The notes beneath the pieces are model-generated. The model did no database searches. It was not told the DNA's origin and saw only the letters and a list, made by a program, of their open reading frames with translations. Below are positions 16,652-25,791 of a DNA stretch of 64,000 bases, piece after piece. A program made the translations under genes and the position numbers. The stretch is from DYFC01 sp041658585 (GTDB lineage Bacteria; Nitrospirota; Thermodesulfovibrionia; Thermodesulfovibrionales; SM23-35), in assembly GCA_041658585.1 (NCBI GenBank), contig JBAZZX010000008.1:1-64000 (forward strand). Direction: 5' to 3'. Within the stretch, counting starts at the first letter, position 1. Every line of letters begins with the position of its first letter.

Positions 16652-19060
16652 ATGGCAAGGGTACCGATAAGCATAGAAGAGGAGATGAAGGGCTCATATC
16701 TCGATTATGCCATGAGCGTAATCATAGGAAGGGCTTTGCCCGAAGTCAGGGACGGCTTAAAGCCTGTCCAAAGGAGGATCCTCTATGCGATGTTCAGAGA
16801 GGGTCTTCTTCCGGGAAAGAAATATTCAAAATCCGCCGGTGTGGTCGGCGAGGTCTTAAAGAAATATCATCCACATGGCGACACGGCAGTATATGACGCA
16901 ATGGTCAGACTTGCACAGGACTTCAACATGCGTTACCCTTTGGTTGACGGTCAGGGCAACTACGGGTCCGTTGACGGCGACCCGGCCGCTGCCTACCGGT
17001 ACACCGAGGCTAAGCTTGCAGCCTTTGCAGAGGAACTCCTTGCCGATATCGATAAAAATACCGTTGATTTCACGGCGAATTTCGATGAAACCACTGAAGA
17101 ACCTCTGGTCCTGCCGTCAAGGATACCGAATTTAATCGTAAACGGGTCCACTGGAATTGCCGTTGGAATGGCCACCAATATACCGCCGCATAATCTCGGC
17201 GAGATTATCGACGCCCTTATTCTCTTGCTCGAAAATCCCGATGCAACCCTGAAAGACCTGCTCACTTATGTTAAAGGACCTGATTTCCCGACAGGCGGGA
17301 TCATTCATGGGACTGACGGCATCATGCATGCATACAACGAAGGAAGAGGCATTATAAAGATCAGGGCAAAGGCCAGGATAGAACGGGAATACAGAGGAGG
17401 AGAAAACATTATCGTTACCGAACTCCCCTATCAGGTCAATAAGGCGAGATTAATCGAGAAGATCGCTCAATTGGTAAGGGAAAAAACCATCGAAGGTTTA
17501 TCTGAAATAAGAGATGAATCCGACAGGGACGGGATCAGGATCGTCCTTGAACTGAAGAGGGGAGAGATAGCCGAGGTTATTTTGAACAACCTTTTCAAAC
17601 ATACACAGATGGAATCCACCTTTGGGATAATCCTGCTTGCGCTCGTCAACAACCAGCCCAAGGTGCTTGCGTTAAAGAAACTGCTCGGTCATTTTCTTCA
17701 GCACAGGCGGGATGTTGTTCTGAGGAGGACACGGTTTGAACTGAAAAAGGCCGAGGAAAGGGCGCATATTTTAGAAGGACTGAAAATAGCCCTCGACCAT
17801 CTTGATGCGATCATAGCATTGATCAGAAGTTCAAAGAACCCTGAAGAAGCCCGGATCGGACTGATGCGGGATTATCCGTTGACCGAGATTCAGGCCCAGG
17901 CAATACTCGAGATGAGGCTCCAGAGACTGACCGGACTGGAGAGGGAAAAGATTGTAAAGGAATATACGGATATTTTGAAAGAGATAGAGCGGCTAAAGGC
18001 CATTCTTGAGAGCGACGCCCTTGTAGTGCAGATTATAAAGGATGAACTTGTAGAGATCAGGAACAAATATGCCGATGAGCGGAAGACGGAGATTTCTACG
18101 GATACAAAGGAACTGACCCTGGAAGATCTTATAACGGATGAGGAGATGGTGATAGCGCTCTCCCATCAGGGGTATATCAAAAGGAACCCCCTCAGCGCTT
18201 ACCGGAGCCAGCGCCGGGGCGGCAAAGGGCTTATCGGCATGGAAACAAAAGAAGAGGATTTTGTCAGCGAGCTCTTTATCGGCGCTACTCATGATTACAT
18301 GCTCTTCTTTTCAAATATGGGACGCCTTTACTGGCTGAAGATATATCAATTGCCTGAAGCGGGCCGCGCTGCAAAAGGGAAAGCCCTCATAAATCTCCTT
18401 GCTTTGTCCGAAGGCGAAAAGATAACGACAGCCCTTCCCGTCCGCGATTTCAAGGACAGCTTCCTTATCATGGTCACCAAGAACGGCACGGTTAAAAAGA
18501 CCGCCCTTGAGGAATACAGCAATCCGCGCGGGAAAGGTATTATTGCAATTACCCTTGATAAAGGCAATGAGCTGATCGCGGTACGAAAGACCGACGGTAA
18601 AAGCGATCTTATTATAGGGACCAAGAAGGGTCTCGCAATAAGGTTCAACGAAGAGGATGTCCGGGGCATGGGACGCACTGCAAAAGGGGTCAAGGGCATT
18701 AGACTTATGAAAGGCGACGAGGTTGTTTCTGCTGAAGTTGCCGCTGACAGGACCGCGATCCTGACAGTTACTGAAAAGGGGTTCGGCAAGCGTTCAATGG
18801 TAGAAGAACACCCCGTGCAAAGCAGGGGCGGCAAAGGGGTCATCGCAATCAAACTTACTGAAAAAGGCGGCAAGGCCGTCGGTCTCATGCAGGTAAGGGA
18901 TGAAGACGAGGTCGTTATGATAACAAGTTCCGGGAAGCTCATCAGGACCCTTGCAGGCAACATCTCTCTCCTTGGAAGAAACACCCAGGGTGTGAAGCTC
19001 ATGGACGTTGAAGGAGATGACAAGATCGTCAGCATCGGCAGGGTGGCTGAAAAGGATTAA
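16652..19060 (+). CDS. gyrA: DNA gyrase subunit A
   Basis: This 802-residue type II topoisomerase subunit cuts and rejoins DNA. The catalytic tyrosine is Y117 in AAAYRYTEA. Quinolone-region positions equivalent to E. coli S83 and D87 are T78 and D82. The C-terminal pinwheel holds the GyrA box QRRGGKG at residues 520-526, which distinguishes gyrase from topoisomerase IV. The start follows AAAGGAG. gyrB is not in the window. It converges on phoU with only 8 bp between. Confidence 0.98.
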   Translation: MARVPISIEEEMKGSYLDYAMSVIIGRALPEVRDGLKPVQRRILYAMFREGLLPGKKYSKSAGVVGEVLKKYHPHGDTAVYDAMVRLAQDFNMRYPLVDGQGNYGSVDGDPAAAYRYTEAKLAAFAEELLADIDKNTVDFTANFDETTEEPLVLPSRIPNLIVNGSTGIAVGMATNIPPHNLGEIIDALILLLENPDATLKDLLTYVKGPDFPTGGIIHGTDGIMHAYNEGRGIIKIRAKARIEREYRGGENIIVTELPYQVNKARLIEKIAQLVREKTIEGLSEIRDESDRDGIRIVLELKRGEIAEVILNNLFKHTQMESTFGIILLALVNNQPKVLALKKLLGHFLQHRRDVVLRRTRFELKKAEERAHILEGLKIALDHLDAIIALIRSSKNPEEARIGLMRDYPLTEIQAQAILEMRLQRLTGLEREKIVKEYTDILKEIERLKAILESDALVVQIIKDELVEIRNKYADERKTEISTDTKELTLEDLITDEEMVIALSHQGYIKRNPLSAYRSQRRGGKGLIGMETKEEDFVSELFIGATHDYMLFFSNMGRLYWLKIYQLPEAGRAAKGKALINLLALSEGEKITTALPVRDFKDSFLIMVTKNGTVKKTALEEYSNPRGKGIIAITLDKGNELIAVRKTDGKSDLIIGTKKGLAIRFNEEDVRGMGRTAKGVKGIRLMKGDEVVSAEVAADRTAILTVTEKGFGKRSMVEEHPVQSRGGKGVIAIKLTEKGGKAVGLMQVRDEDEVVMITSSGKLIRTLAGNISLLGRNTQGVKLMDVEGDDKIVSIGRVAEKD

Positions 19061-19068
19061 TCCGTAAA

Positions 19069-19734
19069 CTATTTCTCCTCGCCGAGCTCCGTATGCCGGA
19101 TCATCTTCCCCTTGCACATGTAAATAATCATCTCGCAGATATTCGTTGCGTGGTCTGCAATCCGCTCAAGATACTTTGCGATATACGTTCTCTTTACCGC
19201 TAAAGGAATATTTTTAGGGTCCTGAATCATGAATGACAGAAGCTCCTCAAAGTTTCTTACTGTGAGGTCATCCACTTCATCATCCCGTTTAATCACTTCG
19301 TAGGGCAGCCTTGAACAGCCTGTGACAAAAGAGTCAAGGGAATCCCGCACCATTGATTGGGAGATCTCTGCCATCCTCGGTATGTTCACAAAAGGTTTCA
19401 ACTGCGGTTCTTCATTCAGTTCTATCGTCCTTTCGGCAATGTTGACTGCGAGATCACCCATCCTCTCAAGGTCTGTCGTTATTTTCATGGCAGTAGTGAT
19501 TAACCGCAAGTCGCTTGCCATCGGCTGTCTCAGGGCGATGAGTCTCACACATTCTTCATCTATCCTTACATCGAGCGCATTAACAAGATGGTCCCTTTGG
19601 ATGACTTCCTTTGCAAGCTCGCTGTCCCTTTCTACAAGGGCTTTCACGGAATCGCGTATGGCGTTCTCGACCATACAGCCAAGCTTTAATATATTTTGCC
19701 TTAATTCCTTCAGCTCATTGTCAAAGATAGCCAT
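19069..19734 (-). CDS. phoU: Phosphate transport regulator PhoU
   Basis: This 221-residue all-helical protein carries the two PhoU repeats with the metal-binding style signature (ERMGDLAVNIAERT and ERIADHATNICEMI). It relays the state of the Pst transporter to PhoR and restrains the phosphate regulon when phosphate is plentiful. It is the last gene of the pst operon and overlaps the pstB stop by one base. Confidence 0.97.
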   Translation of the reverse strand: MAIFDNELKELRQNILKLGCMVENAIRDSVKALVERDSELAKEVIQRDHLVNALDVRIDEECVRLIALRQPMASDLRLITTAMKITTDLERMGDLAVNIAERTIELNEEPQLKPFVNIPRMAEISQSMVRDSLDSFVTGCSRLPYEVIKRDDEVDDLTVRNFEELLSFMIQDPKNIPLAVKRTYIAKYLERIADHATNICEMIIYMCKGKMIRHTELGEEK

Positions 19735-20495
19735 TATCCGAATCTCCCTGTTATATATTCTTCAGTCAATTTATTAGCCGGATTCACAAAGATAGTATTT
19801 GTGTCTCCAAATTCAACCAGCTCCCCTATATACATGAATGCAGTATAATTCGATATTCTCGCCGCCTGCTGCATGTTATGGGTCACTATTACTATGGTAA
19901 CAGTTTTCTCCAGTTCCTGAAGCAGGTTTTCTATATGCCCCGTTGATATGGGGTCCAGCGCCGAGGTAGGCTCGTCAAAGAGAATTACTTCCGGCTCCTG
20001 TGCAAGCGACCTTGCAATGCAGAGCCTCTGCATCTGTCCTCCGGAAAGGCCGAGTCCGGGCTCATTGAGTTTGTCCTTTACCTCTTTCCATAGATCGGCT
20101 TTTACAAGTGCATTTTCTACAATCTCATCGAGCAGGCTCTTCTTTTTTATCCCCCGCAGCCTGGGTCCGAATGCAACATTTTCATAGACGGAACTCGGGA
20201 AAGGGTTCGGTTTCTGAAAGACCATGCCTACCCTGCGTCTTAATTCGATAACATCCGTGTCCTTATCGTATATATTTACACCCTGAAAGAGAGCCCGGCC
20301 TTCTACCCTCGAAGACGGAATAAGGTCGTTCATCCTGTTCAGGGCCCTCAGGAGCGTTGATTTTCCGCAGCCGGAAGGACCAATGATTGCGGTAATCCTG
20401 TTGATCTCGATGTCGAGCGCTATATTCTTCACCGCTATAAAATCGCCATAATAAATATTAAAGTCTTTTATCTCGAATATGTTTTTATCTACCAC
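19734..20495 (-). CDS. pstB: Phosphate ABC transporter ATP-binding protein PstB
   Basis: This 253-residue ATPase has Walker A GPSGCGKST at residues 39-47, the signature LSGGQMQRLCIAR, and Walker B VILFDEPTSALDP. It powers high-affinity phosphate import by PstSCA. It overlaps pstA by 7 bases and phoU by one, consistent with one polycistronic message. Confidence 0.98.
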   Translation of the reverse strand: MVDKNIFEIKDFNIYYGDFIAVKNIALDIEINRITAIIGPSGCGKSTLLRALNRMNDLIPSSRVEGRALFQGVNIYDKDTDVIELRRRVGMVFQKPNPFPSSVYENVAFGPRLRGIKKKSLLDEIVENALVKADLWKEVKDKLNEPGLGLSGGQMQRLCIARSLAQEPEVILFDEPTSALDPISTGHIENLLQELEKTVTIVIVTHNMQQAARISNYTAFMYIGELVEFGDTNTIFVNPANKLTEEYITGRFG

Positions 20496-21388
20496 GATCG
20501 TTTCTTTCTTTGCCTTGAACGTAAAATGATCCCTAAAAGGTTCATGCTGAATACCAATAAAATTAATACAAGAGCTGTCCCATATTGTATGGGTCTTGTT
20601 TCCTCTATATGAGTGCCGGCTGTTGCCAGAACATAAATATGATATGGCAAAGCCATAACAGGCTCAAATAACGATTTTGGTATCCCGGGGGTAAAGAATG
20701 CGGCAGCGGTAAACATAATGGGAGCCGTCTCTCCCGATACCTTTGCAGTCCCAAGAATTGCACCGGTCAGGATTCCCGGCATGGCAGTCGGCAGAACTAC
20801 CTTTCTGATAGTTTGCCATTTCGTTGCGCCACACGCAAGGGATGCCTCTCTGAAGCTGAACGGGACAGCTTTTAACGCTTCTTCCGATGTCGAAATGATA
20901 TAGGGCAGAACCATTATAGCAAGTGTCAGGGAACCTGCAAGCAGACTCATACCAAAGTTAAGCGCAACCACAAAGATACCGAGGCCAAAGAGCCCGAATA
21001 CGACAGAGGGCACACCGGCAAGGGTATACATGGACATCATGACTGCCGTAAGCATAAACCCCGGTTTTGAATATTCGGCCAGGAAGATTGCGGTTGTTAC
21101 CCCGATGGGGATAACAAAGATCATGCATAACATGGTCAGCAGGACTGTGCCCATAATAACCGGGAAAATGCCTCCCTGAGTCATGGCTTCCAGCGGAGGC
21201 TGTGTTATAAAATCCCAGCTTAGAACCTGCAGTCCATAATAAGCGACAAAAAATAATATGATGAAAAGTGTTATTGCTCCCGTAAAACCGAAGGTCCTCA
21301 TCAGGGACAGGAAAAAACCCTGTTTGAGATTAAACTTTTTCCTGCGGACAAGCCCGAAAGGTTTATGGATTTTTTCCATTCCCGGCAT
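20489..21388 (-). CDS. pstA: Phosphate ABC transporter permease PstA
   Basis: This 299-residue inner-membrane permease has six predicted spans. The cytoplasmic EAA-type loop (ASLACGATKWQTIRKVVLPTA) contacts PstB. It has an N-terminal cytoplasmic extension of about 30 residues before the first span. It abuts the pstC stop by one base. Confidence 0.97.
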   Translation of the reverse strand: MPGMEKIHKPFGLVRRKKFNLKQGFFLSLMRTFGFTGAITLFIILFFVAYYGLQVLSWDFITQPPLEAMTQGGIFPVIMGTVLLTMLCMIFVIPIGVTTAIFLAEYSKPGFMLTAVMMSMYTLAGVPSVVFGLFGLGIFVVALNFGMSLLAGSLTLAIMVLPYIISTSEEALKAVPFSFREASLACGATKWQTIRKVVLPTAMPGILTGAILGTAKVSGETAPIMFTAAAFFTPGIPKSLFEPVMALPYHIYVLATAGTHIEETRPIQYGTALVLILLVFSMNLLGIILRSRQRKKRSW

Positions 21389-22395
21389 TATACCTTTTCT
21401 CCTATTCTCACCGAACGGTATTTCTTTGATACGAAGTTCGAGATGAAACTCAAGATAAAGGTGATGAAAAACAGGATCGCGCCGACGCCGAACAGCGCAT
21501 GGTAATGGAGGCTGCGGTAAGGCGCTTCAGCCATCTCCGCCGCAATAGCAGCAGGCATCGGTCTGGCGGCGTCAAATATCCAGTGGGGAACAACGGCTGC
21601 GCCTCCTGCAACCATCAGGACAATCATGGTCTCGCCGATGATCGTTCCGATGCCGAGGATTACGGCAATGCTTAACCCTGAAACGGAAGAAGGGATGACC
21701 ACTTTCCATATAGTCTCCCACTTGTCTGCGCCAAGCGAGTATGAAGCCTCCCGGTATGTGCGCGGGACCGCAGTCAGCGCGTCCTCTGCGATACTCGCTA
21801 TAACAGGTATTGCCCTTACCGTAAGCATTAAGGCAGCAGTGGTAATATTCAGTCCCGATGCTATGAATAATTTGTCATAACAAAAATCCGCCAGGGTGGT
21901 TGAGATAAAAGGGATATGGGTACTTTGCAGCAGTTCCGGAAGCTTTTCCGAAAGCATCGGTGAAAGCCGGTTAGAGAGTATAGGCGCTATTATGACCATG
22001 CCGAAAAAGCCGAGGACGACAGAGGGAAAGCTTGCGAGCATTTCTATCATCGGCTTCAAAAACTCCTTGACTCTGTGGTTAGCAACCTCTGCTATGTAAA
22101 CTGCTGTTCCAAGACCTAAAGGGATAGCCATAAGAGCAGTAAGGATTGTAACAGCAAGCGTGCCCATAATAAGCGGCCACATACCGAAACTCGGAGGGTC
22201 ATAGGTAGGGTACCAAGCCATTCCAAAGATGACCTTTGAAACCCCGGCTTTATAAAAAATATAAAACGCTTCTTTAAAGAGAAAAAAGGCAATAAAAAGG
22301 AGGACAAGAACCGAGAGCAGTCCTACAGAACTTACTGCAATTTCAACAAACTTCTCTTTTGTCTGCCATTTCATAATTGTAATAAAAAGGTTCAA
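21388..22395 (-). CDS. pstC: Phosphate ABC transporter permease PstC
   Basis: This 335-residue permease partners PstA in the phosphate channel. It has about six membrane spans and the EAA-type loop (ASYSLGADKWETIWKVVIPS) near the middle. A large periplasmic loop follows span 3, as in other PstC proteins. The gene starts 64 nt after pstS. Confidence 0.97.
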   Translation of the reverse strand: MNLFITIMKWQTKEKFVEIAVSSVGLLSVLVLLFIAFFLFKEAFYIFYKAGVSKVIFGMAWYPTYDPPSFGMWPLIMGTLAVTILTALMAIPLGLGTAVYIAEVANHRVKEFLKPMIEMLASFPSVVLGFFGMVIIAPILSNRLSPMLSEKLPELLQSTHIPFISTTLADFCYDKLFIASGLNITTAALMLTVRAIPVIASIAEDALTAVPRTYREASYSLGADKWETIWKVVIPSSVSGLSIAVILGIGTIIGETMIVLMVAGGAAVVPHWIFDAARPMPAAIAAEMAEAPYRSLHYHALFGVGAILFFITFILSFISNFVSKKYRSVRIGEKV

Positions 22396-22459
22396 GGATT
22401 AGAGGGTCCAAGGGGCCAAGTCAAGAAAAGCCGGGAACCATCGAACCCAATCCCAATCT

Positions 22460-23272
22460 TTATTTTATACTCACATACTTTACTTCATTAACAATCTTCT
22501 GCCCGTCTTTAGAAAGCATGAAGTCAATGAATTTCGCTATAACGCCGGCAGGCTTTCCATTTGTGTACATAAACAGGGGTCTTGCAATAGGCCATGAACC
22601 GTCGCGCACCGTATTTGCAGAAGCTGATTTGCCGTTTACCGTAAGCGCTTTTACGCTTCTATCAATATACCCGATGCCGATATACCCGATCGCAAATCTA
22701 TTTTGTGAAACGGTCTGGACAGCCTGACCGTTTGAGGCAACGAGCAGTGCATCAGGTTTTACCTTGTCGCCCTTAAGGATCTTTTCTTCCCAGACCTCAT
22801 AGGTGCCCGAGCTTGTATCTCTGGAAACCGTAGAGATAGGTCTGTTCGGACCGCCGAGATCTTTCCAGTTGTTGATCTTCCCGTTATAAATATCCCTGAG
22901 CTGTTCCGTGGTGATATCTTTGATCTTCATTGAGGGGTGTACAACCGGAACAATCCCGTCAAGGGCAACCTTATGGCCGGTGAGCGTAACCCCTTTCCCC
23001 TTTGCAGAGGCTACCTCTTTATCCTTTGCCTCACGGGAACTTGTTGCAATATTTGTCGTGCCGTCGATCAATGCCTTGATGCCGGTTCCCGAACCGCTTC
23101 CTGATACGAATACTTTTGCGGCGGGATTCTTTTTCATAAAGACCTCGGCGCCCTTCTGTGCAATCGGCAGGACCGTTGTCGAACCGTCAATCCGAAGGTC
23201 CTCTGCATATGAGACCCCCATAATTGAACAGACAAATAAGACCGATAAAAATACCGTCATAATCTTTTTCAT
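22460..23272 (-). CDS. pstS: Phosphate ABC transporter substrate-binding protein PstS
   Basis: This 270-residue periplasmic protein has a clear signal peptide (positively charged MKK start, hydrophobic core to about residue 22, cleavage after SYA). The phosphate-binding pattern is RIDGSTTVLPIAQ, then SGSGSGTGIKALIDGTTNIATSSRE and SRDTSSGTYEVWEE. It binds phosphate and hands it to PstCA. AAGGGAGG precedes the ATG, and two 11-bp-period Pho-type boxes lie upstream. Confidence 0.97.
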   Translation of the reverse strand: MKKIMTVFLSVLFVCSIMGVSYAEDLRIDGSTTVLPIAQKGAEVFMKKNPAAKVFVSGSGSGTGIKALIDGTTNIATSSREAKDKEVASAKGKGVTLTGHKVALDGIVPVVHPSMKIKDITTEQLRDIYNGKINNWKDLGGPNRPISTVSRDTSSGTYEVWEEKILKGDKVKPDALLVASNGQAVQTVSQNRFAIGYIGIGYIDRSVKALTVNGKSASANTVRDGSWPIARPLFMYTNGKPAGVIAKFIDFMLSKDGQKIVNEVKYVSIK

Positions 23273-23309
23273 TACTTACCTCCCTTGGTTTTACAATACT
23301 ACCGGATTA

Positions 23310-23349
23310 TTACAATAATGTTACATTTCCGTTAAATTTATGTTACATA
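23310..23349 (-). promoter_or_regulatory. Pho-type box upstream of pstS (four 11-bp repeats)
   Basis: On the + strand, TTACAAT (23310), TTACATT (23321), TTAAATT (23332) and TTACATA (23343) follow at exactly 11-bp steps. That is one helical turn, the hallmark of PhoB-type tandem half-sites. The proximal edge is about 38 bp before the pstS start. phoB lies in the same island, so PhoB is the likely ligand. Confidence 0.8.
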
Positions 23350-23425
23350 CACCACCTCCCCGACAAATATAAGAATCAAAATAAGGATAACAACAATCAC
23401 TTCGCTATAATATAACCTTGTTTTG

Positions 23426-23454
23426 TTACAGGGATATTAAGCGAATGTTACAAT
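23426..23454 (-). promoter_or_regulatory. Second Pho-type box upstream of pstS (three repeats)
   Basis: TTACAGG (23426), TTAAGCG (23437) and TTACAAT (23448) are spaced exactly 11 bp apart with the same polarity as the pstS-proximal box. It lies about 150 bp upstream of pstS and just behind the end of the small Cys-rich gene. It is also preserved in the decayed duplicate near 26348. Confidence 0.65.
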
Positions 23455-23639
23455 TAGCAGTGTGCTGTTGAAACCATACGGTCAATCTCTTCCGAATTTG
23501 TTCTGAGGGCATAAAACGGACATTTTTTGTGGCTCTTTCTTTTGCAGTATTCATACACCTGGAAATCACTCGGGTAATAAAGCTTCTCCTGCGCCTTGCA
23601 GGCACATGTCAGCCATTTTATAAGATGCGGGCATTTCAT
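23454..23639 (-). CDS. Small cysteine-rich protein, probable phosphate-regulon member
   Basis: This 61-residue protein has six cysteines (MKCPHLIKW, then CACK, YCKRK, HKKCPFY and a C-terminal C), a pattern suggesting metal or Fe-S binding. No named family is recognised. A strong AAAGGAGGAGAG ribosome-binding site precedes the ATG, and a four-repeat Pho-type box sits 46 bp upstream with the same polarity as at pstS. It lies directly upstream of pstS on the same strand, so read-through into pst is possible. Confidence 0.75.
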   Translation of the reverse strand: MKCPHLIKWLTCACKAQEKLYYPSDFQVYEYCKRKSHKKCPFYALRTNSEEIDRMVSTAHC

Positions 23640-23684
23640 CTCTCCTCCTTTGTGTAATATTCCTTTTATTAAAGCATTCGATTT

Positions 23685-23724
23685 TTACAGGAGTATGAAA
23701 GTAATGTTAATTCCTGATTAATTT
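23685..23724 (-). promoter_or_regulatory. Pho-type box upstream of the small Cys-rich gene
   Basis: TTACAGG (23685), TGAAAGT (23696, one off pattern), TTAATTC (23707) and TTAATTT (23718) are at exact 11-bp steps. The polarity matches the boxes for pstS and the porin, both on the minus strand, so the target is the 61-residue gene rather than arsC on the plus strand. Confidence 0.6.
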
Positions 23725-23847
23725 TTTATATAAAGAAAAATTATGAAAGAGTTACTGGACATTTTGACTTAAAGAATGTTTGTATAAAAAAGATGAATCA
23801 TTTCAGATAATTCATGAACTAAGAGTCATTCCTACAGGAGGTAATGT

Positions 23848-24267
23848 GTGTTGAAAGTCATGTTTTTATGCACCGGTAATTCATGCCGTTCACAGATGGC
23901 TGAAGGCTTTGCGCGGGAACTCGGCAAAGGTTTTATTGCGGCCTATAGCGCCGGGCTTAGTCCGCAGGGAGTTAATCCCAAAGCCGTAGCCGTAATGAAA
24001 GAGATCGGGATTGATATCTCTCAACAGCAATCTAAAGCTATTGACCCCGAACTGCTTGAAAAAATGGATACGGTTATTACGCTCTGCGATAACGCTTCGG
24101 AATCCTGCCCGTGGACGCCACCTGCAATAAAACGCATTCACTGGTCGTTAAAAGACCCGGCTCATGCAATGGGATCGGAAGAAGAAGTCTTGAACGAGTT
24201 CCGGAGGGTCAGGGATGAGATAAAAGAAAAAATAGTCAATTTTCTAAAGGAAATATCCAATAGCTGA
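23848..24267 (+). CDS. arsC: Thioredoxin-coupled arsenate reductase
   Basis: This 139-residue protein has the low-molecular-weight phosphatase fold. The P-loop CTGNSCRS starts at C8, and cysteines C80 and C87 (TLCDNASESC) complete the triad of the thioredoxin-coupled ArsC class (C10/C82/C89 in the staphylococcal enzyme). The pattern supports arsenate reduction rather than a tyrosine phosphatase. It starts at GTG after CAGGAGGTAAT. Sitting inside the phosphate-uptake island makes sense, because Pst also imports arsenate. A decayed copy of its 3' end lies at 26458-26551. Confidence 0.92.
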   Translation: MLKVMFLCTGNSCRSQMAEGFARELGKGFIAAYSAGLSPQGVNPKAVAVMKEIGIDISQQQSKAIDPELLEKMDTVITLCDNASESCPWTPPAIKRIHWSLKDPAHAMGSEEEVLNEFRRVRDEIKEKIVNFLKEISNS

Positions 24268-24305
24268 TAGCTTAGCCGCACACATTACATCTATGGACGA
24301 TATAA

Positions 24306-24433
24306 TCAGGAATTGTTAACGTGCGCCCTAATCAAAACGTTCGTATCAAATACGACAATTATGATATCGCTTTGAACACATCTTCTTCACTGACGATTCC
24401 AAGCTTCTTTGCCTTTGGGCCGAGTTCTGCAAT
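24306..24433 (-). pseudogene. Relic of a VapBC-like antitoxin and PIN-domain toxin
   Basis: On the minus strand a frame ending at 24359 reads AELGPKAKKLGIVSEEDVFK and stops, like an antitoxin C-terminus. Overlapping that stop, another frame (24362 down to 24306) reads IVVFDTNVLIRA and soon stops. VVFDTNVLI is the classic start of a PIN-domain toxin with its first catalytic Asp. The toxin start codon is now ATA and the rest of both genes is missing. Recognition is from motif and overlap geometry only. Confidence 0.65.
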
Positions 24434-24471
24434 TCAGAAACAACGTCACTTAACATTACAAAAATAATGAG

Positions 24472-25791
24472 TTAATGTCCCATATGCATCATATTGTTTT
24501 CGGTCATTTTTTTCGTTGAGGCAGGACTGAACCGTAAATAGCCTTCAATGGAGAATGGGAGTTCCCCGTATATTCTTCTGAGATCACGCTCAACAGGAGA
24601 GACCGTGCAAAGCGCTCCGATTGATATTGATATGTTATGACTGCTGAAAATGGTCCGGGCCGTTCCGAGGGTAAAAGCACTGATTGAAAAAAGATCGCGT
24701 GCCTTTTCCTCTTCAAGTCCTAATTCTTCACCGGATTTTTTTATAAATTCCATCCTTGTGAATAATGCATTTTCCCCGAATTGATAATCCGCCTCTGCCA
24801 GAAATGAATTTTGTGCTTTGCCGTGATCCGGTTTGTTCATTCCCCAAACCAGTGATGTTGAAAGCGTGCTGTCAGAGGAAACAGGATAGTTCCAGATAAG
24901 AGATGCGGTTGTACGGTGAATGCTCACCCCCGGCTCAAGGACTTCAGGTTCTTTGATATACCCGTGAGAAAACTGCAGGCAGGTATTGTTTGAGGGATTC
25001 ATAGAAAGCCTTATGCTCCCGGAATCGAATCTCGGTTCATCAATGTCATACCTTTTTTCATCCGGTTCCCTTCCATTGAAGAGGGAGGTATCGATCTTAA
25101 ACTGTTTGTAAAAATAACCTGCCGTTATTACGCCGAATGTTACATGGGATGAATCCTGCCAGTGATGGCCGAGAGGCGCATCCGGATTATTCTGTGCCGA
25201 TGGCCTGTGCAGGTATGTGGGCGGGCCGAGAGCGGGCTCTCCGGGAAGACCGAAGTAGAGGAAGAGACCGGAATTCCTTCCTGTTGCAAGACCATATGAA
25301 ACAGATAACTCGCCAAAAAGATCATGGGGGTGCTGCCGGTCGATAAGCCTCCTGCCATGCCAGGTTTCACCGCTCTGGAAGAGAAGAGGATATCCTTTCC
25401 CCCCTTCAGTCAGCAGATCGAGTGATAGCATACTTCTCAGCATGAGCGCTGAATTATCACCAAGTTGGCGCTTTCCCATGATCATAAACCAGTTTGGCGC
25501 GTCAAATTTCTCATTTCCCCTTGTGCCGTCACTCCCTGCGTCCTGGTTGGTATATCGGAGATAGACATTCCAGTGCAACATGAAATCCCATGATCCGGAT
25601 TTGAAATGATGCCCATGCAGGGATGATGAATCCGGAAGCCAGCTTGTTCCGGAGCCCTCCCGCTGCATAGGCTGTCCCTGAAAGAGTGCGCTCTGCATGT
25701 CCATCTGTGTTTCTGCGCGGCTATCCATAGGAAAAACGAGGATTATACATACCATGAAGCAAACACTGATAATAATTCTGAATGAATTCAT
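24472..25791 (-). CDS. Predicted outer-membrane beta-barrel protein, uncharacterised
   Basis: This 439-residue protein starts with a signal peptide (hydrophobic residues 5-22, cleavage after SRA). The rest has alternating beta-strand character with many aromatic girdle residues. The motif DRQHPHDLFGELSVSYG near residue 152 marks a family of uncharacterised barrel-like proteins that I associate with metal-resistance loci; that link is from memory and uncertain. It contains several Met/His-rich stretches near both ends (MDMQSALFQGQPMQ, MMHMGH). No Pho box is seen upstream. The function is unknown. Confidence 0.75.
   Translation of the reverse strand: MNSFRIIISVCFMVCIILVFPMDSRAETQMDMQSALFQGQPMQREGSGTSWLPDSSSLHGHHFKSGSWDFMLHWNVYLRYTNQDAGSDGTRGNEKFDAPNWFMIMGKRQLGDNSALMLRSMLSLDLLTEGGKGYPLLFQSGETWHGRRLIDRQHPHDLFGELSVSYGLATGRNSGLFLYFGLPGEPALGPPTYLHRPSAQNNPDAPLGHHWQDSSHVTFGVITAGYFYKQFKIDTSLFNGREPDEKRYDIDEPRFDSGSIRLSMNPSNNTCLQFSHGYIKEPEVLEPGVSIHRTTASLIWNYPVSSDSTLSTSLVWGMNKPDHGKAQNSFLAEADYQFGENALFTRMEFIKKSGEELGLEEEKARDLFSISAFTLGTARTIFSSHNISISIGALCTVSPVERDLRRIYGELPFSIEGYLRFSPASTKKMTENNMMHMGH

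Noticed and set aside
24504..24716. 70-residue minus frame inside the outer-membrane protein gene
   Set aside because: It is an alternative frame of the longer gene with no start signal.
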